From a virus: 41,139 bases of DNA. Numbering within the stretch: the first letter of the stretch is position 1; the number at the start of each line of letters is the position of its first letter. Made by a program: the position numbers and the translations under genes. The DNA lies in IMG/VR virus record IMGVR_UViG_3300033148_004791, positions 1 to 41,139 of that record, one strand, 5' to 3'. Under the pieces are notes generated by a model that saw nothing but the letters and a program-made list of their open reading frames with translations, was not told where the DNA came from and searched no databases. This document shows, in pieces, positions 1 to 5,927 of the stretch.

Positions 1-139
1 AAATTCTGTAGTTAGAATAACGGAGGCAATTAAAGATGTTGTGCTTCATGGTTTTTCGGTCTGCTTTAAGCCGGCTGGTTTAACGTTTAGAGTAAAGAAA
101 AAATCAAAGAGTGCAATTGTTCAAAGGATTAAATTATTA
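1..139 (+). repeat. Direct repeat, C-terminal flank of the octapeptide array (copy B)
   Basis: Bases 1-139 match 1095-1233 with a single difference (G at 78, A at 1172, Gly to Asp). The identity ends abruptly after the ATTATTA at 133-139. This is one arm of the tandem gene duplication. Confidence 0.95.
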
Positions 140-538
140 GATTTTTTTGAAAGAAATGGAATTGAAAAGACAGAAAAAATAATACTTTATAAGCGGGTAT
201 CGCATGATTATAAAACCCAGGAAGATACCCCAAATGAGACATTGTGGTTGCCTGGGACAATAGTTGAACACCCGGCCTGGGACCCAAAAAGAAAAGAATG
301 TGGTAAGGGAAAATTCCACGCAGTATCACGACCGTATTTTGCCGATGAATTTAGGAACGGGGAAAATGACAGATATATAGCAATAGATATTGAGCACAAA
401 GACCTGTTTGAGTGGAAAAACAACCCCAAATATCCCCACAAGATAGGATTTCGCAGGGGGCGTGTATTATATGACGTAGATAAATTCGGGAAGAAAATAA
501 ATAGTAATGTGAAGGGAGGAGGAAGAGATTATGGCTAG
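2..538 (+). CDS. Octapeptide-repeat protein, copy B, C-terminal part (5' end lies at the far end of the window)
   Basis: The frame is open from base 2 and encodes 178 residues. It starts with the last repeat residues (NSVV), then a linker (ITEAIKDVVLHGFSVCFKP), then a C-terminal domain with the landmarks ILYKRVSHDY, GTIVEHPAWDP, KECGKGKFHA, RYIAIDIEHKDLF and RRGRVLYDVDKFGK. The domain resembles the small C-terminal domain often found after such repeats in phage and plasmid proteins (DUF7666-like, from memory). The N-terminal part is at 40741-41139 in the compatible frame; only two bases of one codon are missing if the ends are joined, giving about 312 residues. Its stop overlaps the start of copy A by 8 nt. 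Function unknown; a beta-solenoid surface or adhesive protein is only an inference. Confidence 0.75.
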   Translation, partial: NSVVRITEAIKDVVLHGFSVCFKPAGLTFRVKKKSKSAIVQRIKLLDFFERNGIEKTEKIILYKRVSHDYKTQEDTPNETLWLPGTIVEHPAWDPKRKECGKGKFHAVSRPYFADEFRNGENDRYIAIDIEHKDLFEWKNNPKYPHKIGFRRGRVLYDVDKFGKKINSNVKGGGRDYG

Positions 539-695
539 AAGAAAAATACTAATTAATACACAAAAAAAACTAGACGCCCTGAAAGAGGTTCGGGTCAATG
601 AAGAGGTAGTGATTGAAGGCGAGTTGAATTTAACGAAGTGCGTTCCGGTTTTTGGTGTATTGCGAATTATGGGTAGGTTAAATTTTGGTTTCAAG
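513..695 (+). repeat. Direct repeat, ribosome binding site and N-terminal flank of the octapeptide gene (copy A)
   Basis: Bases 513-695 match 40723-40905 (offset 40210) with five differences, at 582, 593, 595, 597 and 599, all transitions. The repeat includes the Shine-Dalgarno GGGAGGAGG, the start codon and the N-terminal domain, and stops exactly where the repeat arrays begin. Confidence 0.95.
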
Positions 696-707
696 CGTAG
701 AGGCTAG
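531..707 (+). pseudogene. N-terminal fragment of octapeptide-repeat protein copy A, cut short by a frameshift
   Basis: ATG at 531 follows GGGAGGAGGAAGAGATT, the same strong ribosome binding site as copy B. The frame encodes 58 residues starting MARRKILINTQKKLDAL and ends at TAG 705-707, just after entering the repeat array. Copy B continues in frame through NFGFK CDIVARG, whereas copy A reads NFGFKRRG stop. The difference fits the loss of 29 nt between two TCAAG copies, which puts the repeats in the +1 frame. Translation could still make this short peptide. An assembly error inside the repeats is possible. Confidence 0.6.
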
Positions 708-1272
708 GGAAAATTCAAGCGTAGAGGCTTGGGGAAATTCAAGCGTAGAGGCTTGGGGGAGTTCGAGCGTAGAGGCTGGGGAAAATTCACGCGTAGTTGC
801 CCGGGGAAATTCAAGCGTAGAGGCCAGGGGAAATTCAAGCATATTTGCCTGGGGAAACTCAAGCGTAGTTGCTTGGGAAAATTCACACATATTTGCTTGG
901 GAAAATTCACGCGTAGAGGCTAGGGAAAATTCACACATATTTGCTCGGGAAAATTCACGCGTAGAGGCTTGGGGAAATTCAAGCGTAGAGGCTAGGGAAA
1001 ATTCAAGCGTAGAGGCTTGGGAAAATTCACGCGTAGAGGCCTGGGGGAGTTCGAGCGTAGTTGCCCGGGAAAATTCAAGCATAGAGGCTAGGGAAAATTC
1101 TGTAGTTAGAATAACGGAGGCAATTAAAGATGTTGTGCTTCATGGTTTTTCGGTCTGCTTTAAGCCGGCTGATTTAACGTTTAGAGTAAAGAAAAAATCA
1201 AAGAGTGCAATTGTTCAAAGGATTAAATTATTAACTAAGGGCAGGGAATTACGATCTAAAAAGGCTTTTTAA
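685..1272 (+). CDS. Octapeptide-repeat ORF, copy A, detached from its start (possible silent cassette)
   Basis: An open frame of 195 codons with only a TTG as its first possible start and no ribosome binding site of its own. It holds 17 complete octads of the form N-S-[SRH]-[VI]-[EVF]-A-[WRG]-[GE] (688-1095), then NSVVRITEAIKDVV and the beginning of the C-terminal region. After IVQRIKLL it departs from copy B and ends TKGRELRSKKAF. Those last codons come from a 34-nt stretch that is identical, in another frame, to part of the replication gene at 1955-1988. It is therefore both frame-broken at the front and truncated at the back. Either a decaying duplicate or a repeat donor for copy B. Confidence 0.6.
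   Translation: MVSSVEARENSSVEAWGNSSVEAWGSSSVEAGENSRVVARGNSSVEARGNSSIFAWGNSSVVAWENSHIFAWENSRVEARENSHIFARENSRVEAWGNSSVEARENSSVEAWENSRVEAWGSSSVVARENSSIEARENSVVRITEAIKDVVLHGFSVCFKPADLTFRVKKKSKSAIVQRIKLLTKGRELRSKKAF
688..1095 (+). repeat. 24-bp tandem repeat array, 17 units (copy A)
   Basis: Seventeen consecutive 24-nt units, each starting with a variant of AATTCAAGCGTAGAGGCT. Variation is concentrated at codons 3, 5, 7 and 8 of each unit, while the Ala codon at position 6 is constant and position 4 is Val or Ile. Units with His at position 3 always read H-I-F-A. Confidence 0.95.
1095..1233 (+). repeat. Direct repeat, C-terminal flank of the octapeptide array (copy A)
   Basis: Partner of 1-139 with one mismatch. 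At base 1233 the sequence switches to a 34-nt copy (1233-1266) of bases 1955-1988 from the replication gene. Confidence 0.95.
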
Positions 1273-1297
1273 GAAAAACAAATTTTAGGAGGACACA

Positions 1298-1483
1298 ATG
1301 AAAAAGTTCTGGATGGTAATAGGGGAATACTCAGCCACAACAAGCAAGAGGCACGAAACATTAGAGTCTGCAAACACAGAGGCAGAGCGGTTAAGTGCTT
1401 GTGAGCACAAGAGATTTTATATTTTAGAGGCAACCTCATTTTGTGAACCGGAAAAACCTGCTATAGTCTGGCAGAATCTTTAG
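1298..1483 (+). CDS. Small hypothetical phage protein
   Basis: 61 residues with a clear ribosome binding site (TAGGAGGACACA before ATG). It begins MKKFWMVIGEYSATTSKRHE, continues with an acidic/basic helix-prone stretch (ESANTEAERLSA) and ends FYILEATSFCEPEKPAIVW. Small proteins with this MKKFWxV...RHET...AxxEAxRLA...xFxVLEA layout are common in phages and are thought to be about 60 residues long, but I know no function. It lies between the octapeptide genes and the replication gene on the same strand. Confidence 0.7.
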   Translation: MKKFWMVIGEYSATTSKRHETLESANTEAERLSACEHKRFYILEATSFCEPEKPAIVWQNL

Positions 1484-1524
1484 GGAGGATAGATGTCTAA
1501 AAACGAAGACCAATATAGGCTTTT

Positions 1525-1665
1525 ATGGACAAAGGTTTCTACCTCAAAATACCGACATCCTGGGATGTTTTGAGTAATGTTAAAAAATCAAAGAGAAAAG
1601 CACCGGACGAGAAACCCGCAGAAATAAGGGGGACATATCGAACTGTTGTTATAGATCCCCCTTAA
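1525..1665 (+). pseudogene. Possible gene remnant with an IDPP motif
   Basis: The 46-codon frame from ATG 1525 ends with RGTYRTVVIDPP directly before a TAA. A hydrophobic strand followed by DPP resembles motif IV (DPPW/DPPY) of MT-A70-like or other N6-adenine methyltransferases, where Trp or Tyr would follow. The stop sits exactly at that point, and the same frame reopens at 1672. A second frame starts at ATG 1493 with a good ribosome binding site (GGGAGGATAG) but ends at 1573 after 26 codons. I read this as a decayed coding region, with low certainty; the short peptides may also be real. Confidence 0.3.
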
Positions 1666-1671
1666 AAGATA

Positions 1672-1914
1672 ATGCGTGGGGATATTGATTATACATTTTA
1701 TGGGTTTGCAGATGAATGGGATGAAACCATTATAGCATATATTGTGGGTGATTTAAAAATTTTCAGAGAAACATTCTGGTTTAAAGAAAAAAGGAAAGAT
1801 ATTAAGTATGGTCAAAAAAACAACAAAGACAGCTCGTCTGATTTTTATTGGTTTGACTGGCGGACATTGCCGAAAGAGTTTTTAATAGCAGGCAAAGGGA
1901 ACTTATTTGAATAG
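1672..1914 (+). CDS. Hypothetical protein, 80 residues
   Basis: MRGDIDYTFYGFADEWDETI starts the frame; the rest is rich in aromatic and charged residues (FRETFWFKEKRKDIKYGQ, FYWFDWRTLPKEFLIA). There is no convincing ribosome binding site before ATG 1672, and the frame is continuous with 1525-1665 apart from the TAA at 1663, so it may be the downstream part of a broken gene. Not recognised. The next gene starts 12 nt after its stop. Confidence 0.45.
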   Translation: MRGDIDYTFYGFADEWDETIIAYIVGDLKIFRETFWFKEKRKDIKYGQKNNKDSSSDFYWFDWRTLPKEFLIAGKGNLFE

Positions 1915-1926
1915 GAGAGAGGATAA

Positions 1927-2781
1927 ATGGCAAAAGAAAATCTAACGATAGATGAACTAAGGGCAGGGAATTACGATCTAAAAAGGCTAATTAAATTCAT
2001 AAAGAACAGTGATTATAAGTCCCCAACTTTCCCTTTTTATGTCAATGATTGGATTTCTGATGAAAAAATTTTCCTTTTTTCTCCTGCAGAAGAAGGTGGT
2101 TTTCTCCGGCTTTTATGCTTTTCTTGGTCAAATGATGACTGTGGTTTAGAGGACAATGATGCTGAATTAACACAACTTTCTAAGTTGAACGGTGACTTGA
2201 ACAAAAGCTTAACAAAAGTCAAACAAAGGTTTAGCAAAATAGGAACTAGGCTGTTCAATGTGAAGCTAGTATTGATTAGAGCAGAGATGATTATAAATCA
2301 TAATAACCGTTCAGTTGCAGGGGTGAGGTCAGGAAGGGTTAGGAAACTCAAGCGGTTAGCCAATGAACAGACGTTGAACAAAAGGGGAACAAAAGCTCAA
2401 CCTTCTTCTTCTTCTTCATCTTCTTATTCTAAAGAACATATTACTTCGGGCAAGGAATGCCCGAAGAAGCGGAAAGATTTTGTATTCCCGAAAGCTGATT
2501 ACGATAAGGTCATCAAGGAATATGAACAGTTGAAAAACATAAAGCATCAGGGTGATGAATATAAACCAGTTCAACAGGCAATTAAAACTATGTTTAAAAG
2601 CGGTAGGACAGTTGCGGATATTATCACCTGCATGAGATGGTTTGGGGGAAGCCGAGAAGAATGGACAAATAACTGGACAATCAACACAGTCAAAAAGAAA
2701 ATGGCGGAGTTTAAGGGCGGTTCGTTAGAAGGCAGGGAAAAGCAAGATGATGAAGTTCAGAAATGGTTAAAGGGGGGATAA
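1927..2781 (+). CDS. DUF1376-like phage replication protein
   Basis: 284 residues, ribosome binding site AGGAGAGAGG. Residues about 37-90 carry the DUF1376 pattern: FPFYVNDWISDEKIFLFSP, EEGGFLRLLCFSW and the acidic stretch LEDNDAELTQLSKL. Proteins of this family are usually phage or plasmid replication initiator-like proteins with a winged-helix fold. A Ser-rich linker (eight Ser, about 159-168) separates this from a C-terminal helical segment (KADYDKVIKEYEQLKN to MRWFGGSREEWTNNW), similar to the C-terminal part of some phage replication proteins. It is the only replication candidate in the window. A 34-nt piece of it (1955-1988) is duplicated at 1233-1266. Confidence 0.7.
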   Translation: MAKENLTIDELRAGNYDLKRLIKFIKNSDYKSPTFPFYVNDWISDEKIFLFSPAEEGGFLRLLCFSWSNDDCGLEDNDAELTQLSKLNGDLNKSLTKVKQRFSKIGTRLFNVKLVLIRAEMIINHNNRSVAGVRSGRVRKLKRLANEQTLNKRGTKAQPSSSSSSSYSKEHITSGKECPKKRKDFVFPKADYDKVIKEYEQLKNIKHQGDEYKPVQQAIKTMFKSGRTVADIITCMRWFGGSREEWTNNWTINTVKKKMAEFKGGSLEGREKQDDEVQKWLKGG

Positions 2782-2855
2782 AATAAATTAAAGCAGAGCC
2801 TGCAAAAAATTATTAATCAAAACGAAACTGAAATCTTAGTTGAAAGGAAAAGGAG

Positions 2856-3212
2856 ATGAAAAGGCAAGAACTTGTTGAACGCTTAATAAATATTCGCAAC
2901 TGGAAGGAAATCACATCAAAAGACCTGCAGGAGTATTGTAAACACTTTGCGGATACATCGGAAGACCTGCGCAGGAAAGTATTAACAGAAAGAACGATGG
3001 AGTTAATGGGTGTTGCGCTTAAACACCATATCGACAATGCAGCAACACTATTAGCACAAGGACACTCTACAATGTATCACAACGGAATGTTGTTAATCCC
3101 AAAACAGAAAGATGAAACATTAAGAAAGAAATGGGAAAACTATATACCGGATGGAACATCACCCGATATTTGCAAGATGGCGATCAATAAGATATTAGGC
3201 ATGAGGATGTAA
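2856..3212 (+). CDS. Hypothetical protein, 118 residues
   Basis: ATG follows GGAAAAGGAG. The N-terminal half is helical and charged (MKRQELVERLINIRNWKEIT, LQEYCKHFADTSEDLRRKVL); the C-terminal half has KKWENYIPDGTSPDICKMAI. No family recognised. Its TAA overlaps the ATG of the next gene (TAATG), so the two are translationally coupled. Position between the replication gene and the VRR-NUC nuclease suggests a role in DNA metabolism, which is only inference. Confidence 0.65.
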   Translation: MKRQELVERLINIRNWKEITSKDLQEYCKHFADTSEDLRRKVLTERTMELMGVALKHHIDNAATLLAQGHSTMYHNGMLLIPKQKDETLRKKWENYIPDGTSPDICKMAINKILGMRM

Positions 3213-3421
3213 TGATTAAAAACGGTATTACAATTATTGATCATGCGCTGATATTAGAGGACGTAGAAAAGCACAGGAATCACGCATGTTTACATTATAG
3301 CGAGTGTTTGGATAAGGCAGAAAGGATTATCAGGGCGCTAACACCACGTCCCAGGGGATATGCAAACCATCCCCTGAAATATTCGTTTAGCTGTATAAAT
3401 TGCAAGAGGGGAAGCAAATGA
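3212..3421 (+). CDS. Small Cys-containing hypothetical protein
   Basis: 69 residues; start overlaps the upstream stop and its own stop overlaps the next start (ATGA). Cys and His are spread along it (HRNHACLHYSECLDKAERI, then FSCINCKRGSK at the C-terminus), so a small metal site built from H-x3-C and C-x2-C is possible but unproven. Not recognised. Confidence 0.55.
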   Translation: MIKNGITIIDHALILEDVEKHRNHACLHYSECLDKAERIIRALTPRPRGYANHPLKYSFSCINCKRGSK

Positions 3422-3762
3422 AAAAGCAAGGCAGGGTCTTAGAGAAAGACATTACCAAGGCAATACGCAAATGCCTTAATTCCCTTAATGTTTTCCATTG
3501 GAAACAGTGGCAGGGCTTAGGATCTACCAGGGGCACGCCTGATATTGTTGGGATTTTGCCCGTATCAATAGCAACCCTGAAAAAGCTGGGCGTTAAGAAA
3601 GTAGGGTTATTTTTGGGGATAGAAGTTAAAACGGCCAAAGGGAAAGTTACTGATTATCAGGCTGCATTCCTAAGTGCGATAAGATCTGCTGGCGGGGTAG
3701 CAATAGTTGCCAGGTCAGTTGAGGACATAGACCACCTGGAAGGGATAATTGACAAGAGCTAG
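3418..3762 (+). CDS. VRR-NUC domain nuclease
   Basis: 114 residues from ATG 3418, chosen over the TTG at 3400 because AGAGGGGAAG is well placed and it gives an ATGA overlap with the gene before. It shows the PD-(D/E)XK pattern of VRR-NUC proteins: Glu9, RGTPDIVG with Asp42, GIEVKTAKG with Glu69 and Lys71, then DYQAAFLSAIRSAGGVAIVA. Single-domain phage VRR-NUC proteins of about 90-120 residues are thought to act as structure-specific nucleases (Holliday junction-like). It ends the plus-strand operon and faces the minus-strand cluster. Confidence 0.85.
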   Translation: MKKQGRVLEKDITKAIRKCLNSLNVFHWKQWQGLGSTRGTPDIVGILPVSIATLKKLGVKKVGLFLGIEVKTAKGKVTDYQAAFLSAIRSAGGVAIVARSVEDIDHLEGIIDKS

Positions 3763-3774
3763 CCAATAAAACAC

Positions 3775-3804
3775 CCCTGAGGCTTACGAGGTTTGATTCT
3801 AAGC
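3775..3804 (+). repeat. 30-nt direct repeat, unit 1
   Basis: Perfect 30-nt match to 3853-3882, beginning CCCTGAGGCTTACGAGG and ending GATTCTAAGC. The spacer between the two units is 48 nt. It lies just after the VRR-NUC stop. Confidence 0.95.
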
Positions 3805-3852
3805 CATCCGTTATGGGCTTTGATACTATTGGGTGGCTAAAACGCAGAAATG

Positions 3853-3882
3853 CCCTGAGGCTTACGAGGTTTGATTCTAAGC
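3853..3882 (+). repeat. 30-nt direct repeat, unit 2
   Basis: Identical to 3775-3804. No third unit is present, and no cas-like gene is nearby. Confidence 0.95.
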
Positions 3883-3921
3883 GTAGTTTTTTAAATGACC
3901 AGTGGAAAACTAGTAAATAAA

Positions 3922-3946
3922 AACCCCTCTCAAAATGAGAGGGGTT
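3922..3946 (-). terminator. Intrinsic terminator for the minus-strand cluster
   Basis: Perfect 11-bp stem AACCCCTCTCA with TGAGAGGGGTT and a 3-nt loop. Read on the minus strand it is followed by TTTTTATTT. It lies 32 nt past the stop of the 3978-4829 gene. On the plus strand no clean T-tract follows, so it works best for minus transcripts. Confidence 0.85.
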
Positions 3947-3977
3947 GGGTTGCATGGTTTTCAGTGATGTAGCAAAA

Positions 3978-4829
3978 TCAATTCTTTGCATCAGCAGGTA
4001 TTTTTATATTCGCTGGGTTTCCTGCGACAACTGCCAAACTATTTAGGCCGTACGTTACTTTACGGACTTCCCATCCGGTAGAATACCGACAACCTGATTT
4101 GAGATAGTACCCGTTGCCAAACGAATACTTTTCCCTGTGTTCATCTGCTGGGCGCCACCAGGTTTTATTGTTTTCTGTTCTTTTTTCTCCATTTGCATCT
4201 ACATCAGGGGCAACCGCCAGATGTTTTGTTTCCTCTGCGTTTCCGGCTGCCCGTCTAAGCTCGGGGAATAAGTCCCTTGTATGCCGTGACCACGCCAATA
4301 TAAGGGTTTTTTTATGTTTTGTTGCAAAATAATCGGTCATTGAGTCACAGTCATCAACCACATACTCTGCAACAATAGCAGACTTTGCCCAAGCCGGACG
4401 ATTATTTAAGAACTCACTGCCTTTTCTTTCTAATTTTTTTCTTTCTGCATCTTTTTGTGCTTTTATTGCCTCACTCTTTTTCCTTTTTTCTTCTGATATC
4501 TCCCATATTTCGGACACTTTGTCTTGAGACAATATCTGGTTGGTAATGTAGGCCTGTATTCTGTTGTCCTTTTTATCTGCCAAATATTCCAAGAGATAGG
4601 CATTTTTGGTTGTCTGGGTATAATTATCGAGGTTAACACACAAGTACTGTGCGCCATACCCAGCGGTAAAATCTGGTATTCCCAAGTTTTTAACGACAAC
4701 AAAATCTGGGTCAGAGTACCCGTTCAGATGTAAAATTTGTCCAATGGGTAGATTATTTTTTGGATCTTTGTTGTCTTGGACGTCAACTCTTTCCATGCCA
4801 CTGGGGCCGATGCTATATATTTTGGTCAT
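3978..4829 (-). CDS. Unknown protein, 283 residues, last gene of the minus cluster
   Basis: Start placed at 4829 (MTKIYSIGPSGMERVDVQ) because AAAAGGAGGTAATT directly precedes it; the frame extends upstream to 4964 but without a ribosome binding site. A charged coiled-coil-like segment (EEKRKKSEAIKAQKDAERKK) lies near residue 115. It is followed by AWAKSAIVAEYVVDDCDSMT, DYFATKHKKTLILAWS and a C-terminal part rich in Trp, Gly and Tyr. Not recognised. It shares its initiation module with three other genes of the cluster. Confidence 0.75.
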   Translation of the reverse strand: MTKIYSIGPSGMERVDVQDNKDPKNNLPIGQILHLNGYSDPDFVVVKNLGIPDFTAGYGAQYLCVNLDNYTQTTKNAYLLEYLADKKDNRIQAYITNQILSQDKVSEIWEISEEKRKKSEAIKAQKDAERKKLERKGSEFLNNRPAWAKSAIVAEYVVDDCDSMTDYFATKHKKTLILAWSRHTRDLFPELRRAAGNAEETKHLAVAPDVDANGEKRTENNKTWWRPADEHREKYSFGNGYYLKSGCRYSTGWEVRKVTYGLNSLAVVAGNPANIKIPADAKN

Positions 4830-4831
4830 AA

Positions 4832-4891
4832 TTACCTCCTTTTGGTTATAGCGGTCTGACTGCTCGCCATCTGGGTTACCTTGTCTGTCAT
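4832..4891 (-). CDS. Possible 19-residue coupling peptide
   Basis: ATG at 4891 follows GGGGAGGAGGTATAACC, and the frame runs 19 codons (MTDKVTQMASSQTAITKRR) to a TAA that lies inside the ribosome binding site of the next gene. Its last codons therefore spell the AAAAGGAGG used by the gene starting at 4829. This suggests a translational coupling leader; it may be too short to matter. Confidence 0.35.
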   Translation of the reverse strand: MTDKVTQMASSQTAITKRR

Positions 4892-4893
4892 GG

Positions 4894-5067
4894 TTATACC
4901 TCCTCCCCGAACTGATAGGGTTCGGGGAGGTTATCAATTTTAGTCCATGACATAATCTGGCCATGTCCTTTTTCCATGATAAACTCAGCCAGTGCCTGTT
5001 TTGTGGGTAGGTAGATAGACGCTATTTCCCTGAACCACGGTTCATAGTAAGTCACTTTGTATTTCAT
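4894..5067 (-). CDS. Small hypothetical protein, 57 residues
   Basis: Start at 5067 behind GAAGGAGGAGGTAAAAA. Sequence begins MKYKVTYYEPWFREIASIYL and ends LPEPYQFGEEV. It has the look of a short single-domain alpha/beta protein. Not recognised. Its C-terminal codons include the GGGGAGGAGG used by the next small frame. Confidence 0.6.
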   Translation of the reverse strand: MKYKVTYYEPWFREIASIYLPTKQALAEFIMEKGHGQIMSWTKIDNLPEPYQFGEEV

Positions 5068-5100
5068 TTTTTACCTCCTCCTTCAGGTTTTTGTTAATTC

Positions 5101-5331
5101 TCATGGCTTGCCTCCTGTTATGGTTATTGGACGTATTAAGTATCTGTCTTTTGTCATGTATCTTAAGGCGGCTTTTTTGTGGGTTGTGCCGCTCTCTTCC
5201 ATCCTGGAATCCCTCTCCTGTAACCCAAGCTCAATACCCAGCTTGGATAATTCCAACAAATCTCGGATGATCCACTCATCCAGTTCCGCCCAGTCACACT
5301 GCAACTGCCTATCCCATCCTTTAATTTCCAT
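5101..5331 (-). CDS. Small hypothetical protein, 76 residues
   Basis: Start at 5331 behind AGGGAGGGGATAAA. The first half is acidic and helical (MEIKGWDRQLQCDWAELDEW, LLELSKLGIELGL); the C-terminal half is basic (HKKAALRYMTKDRYLIRPIT). No family recognised. Its TGA overlaps an ATG at 5104 that opens a further 20-codon frame running into the next gene's start region, another sign of coupled translation in this cluster. Confidence 0.6.
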   Translation of the reverse strand: MEIKGWDRQLQCDWAELDEWIIRDLLELSKLGIELGLQERDSRMEESGTTHKKAALRYMTKDRYLIRPITITGGKP

Positions 5332-5390
5332 TTTATCCCCTCCCTACTAGCTAGTTATTGACTTCTATGGTTATTCTTTTATCCCCTCTT

Positions 5391-5660
5391 TTACGCCTCG
5401 GTGATGACACCTAACTCAATCATCTTTTTTTCTGCTGCTTCATCGACCGGCTCAAGCCCATCATAAGAATCTGGCAGATAAATATCATCTGTCAGAAAAC
5501 AATCCTGGCCATTAGAATCGGTATGGCAAAACACATTACCTGACCCGGTAACCATCAGATAAGTTGTACCACTGTAATTACCATTGTTGTAGTGGTCACG
5601 CTCTGCAAGTGTTGTAGCTGTGTTGCTATTGTAGAGTTTTCCGTCTATTATTTTTTTCAT
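5391..5660 (-). CDS. Small protein of the MKKIIDGKxYN type
   Basis: 89 residues, start at 5660 behind AAGGAGGTAATT. The opening MKKIIDGKLYNSNTATTLAE matches a small protein type common in phages, plasmids and gut bacteria, in which a beta strand and turn (KKIIDGKxYNTxTA) is followed by a strand describing an external or internal element; the function is not known to me. The C-terminal half is acidic (DIYLPDSYDGLEPVDEAAEK). It is preceded by the shared TTAACCA-type leader. Confidence 0.65.
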   Translation of the reverse strand: MKKIIDGKLYNSNTATTLAERDHYNNGNYSGTTYLMVTGSGNVFCHTDSNGQDCFLTDDIYLPDSYDGLEPVDEAAEKKMIELGVITEA

Positions 5661-5706
5661 AATTACCTCCTTGGTATGTGGTTAATGAAAAATAATGGTC
5701 AGGTGA

Positions 5707-5904
5707 TTAAGAATCCCCCTTGTGTGGACAAGTGAGCCACTCATGTAGGCTCATTTGCCCGTTAGGTGTCTCACCCTCACATTGCAACCAGTCATACATG
5801 GCTACATTAAACTCTTTCACAGTTAGACCGTAAGAGGCCGCTACGTCAGATTTTTTGCCCCCAACTGGGTCGCTAGGGATTTTATTGGCGATAATATTTT
5901 TCAT
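5707..5904 (-). CDS. Small hypothetical protein, 65 residues
   Basis: Start at 5904 behind AAAGGAGGTATTGT. The region KKSDVAASYGLTVKEFNVAM resembles a short helix-turn-helix-like segment (DVAASYGLTVKEF), so weak DNA-binding ability is conceivable. The C-terminus is Cys- and Gly-containing. Not recognised. Its start MKNII and its leader are similar to those of the neighbouring genes. Confidence 0.55.
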   Translation of the reverse strand: MKNIIANKIPSDPVGGKKSDVAASYGLTVKEFNVAMYDWLQCEGETPNGQMSLHEWLTCPHKGDS

Positions 5905-5927
5905 ACAATACCTCCTTTGTCTATGGT

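Noticed and set aside
685-707. Programmed +1 frameshift joining the two parts of copy A
   Set aside because: No slippery site is evident, and copy B shows the intact in-frame junction; a 29-nt deletion (or misassembly) explains it more simply.
678-1082. Long minus-strand open frames through the octapeptide array
   Set aside because: They are shadows of the 24-bp repeat, which keeps several frames open; no ribosome binding site or start on that strand.
3775-3882. A genuine CRISPR array
   Set aside because: Only two repeats, a 48-nt spacer, no palindromic repeat core and no cas gene; listed only as a direct repeat with an open question.
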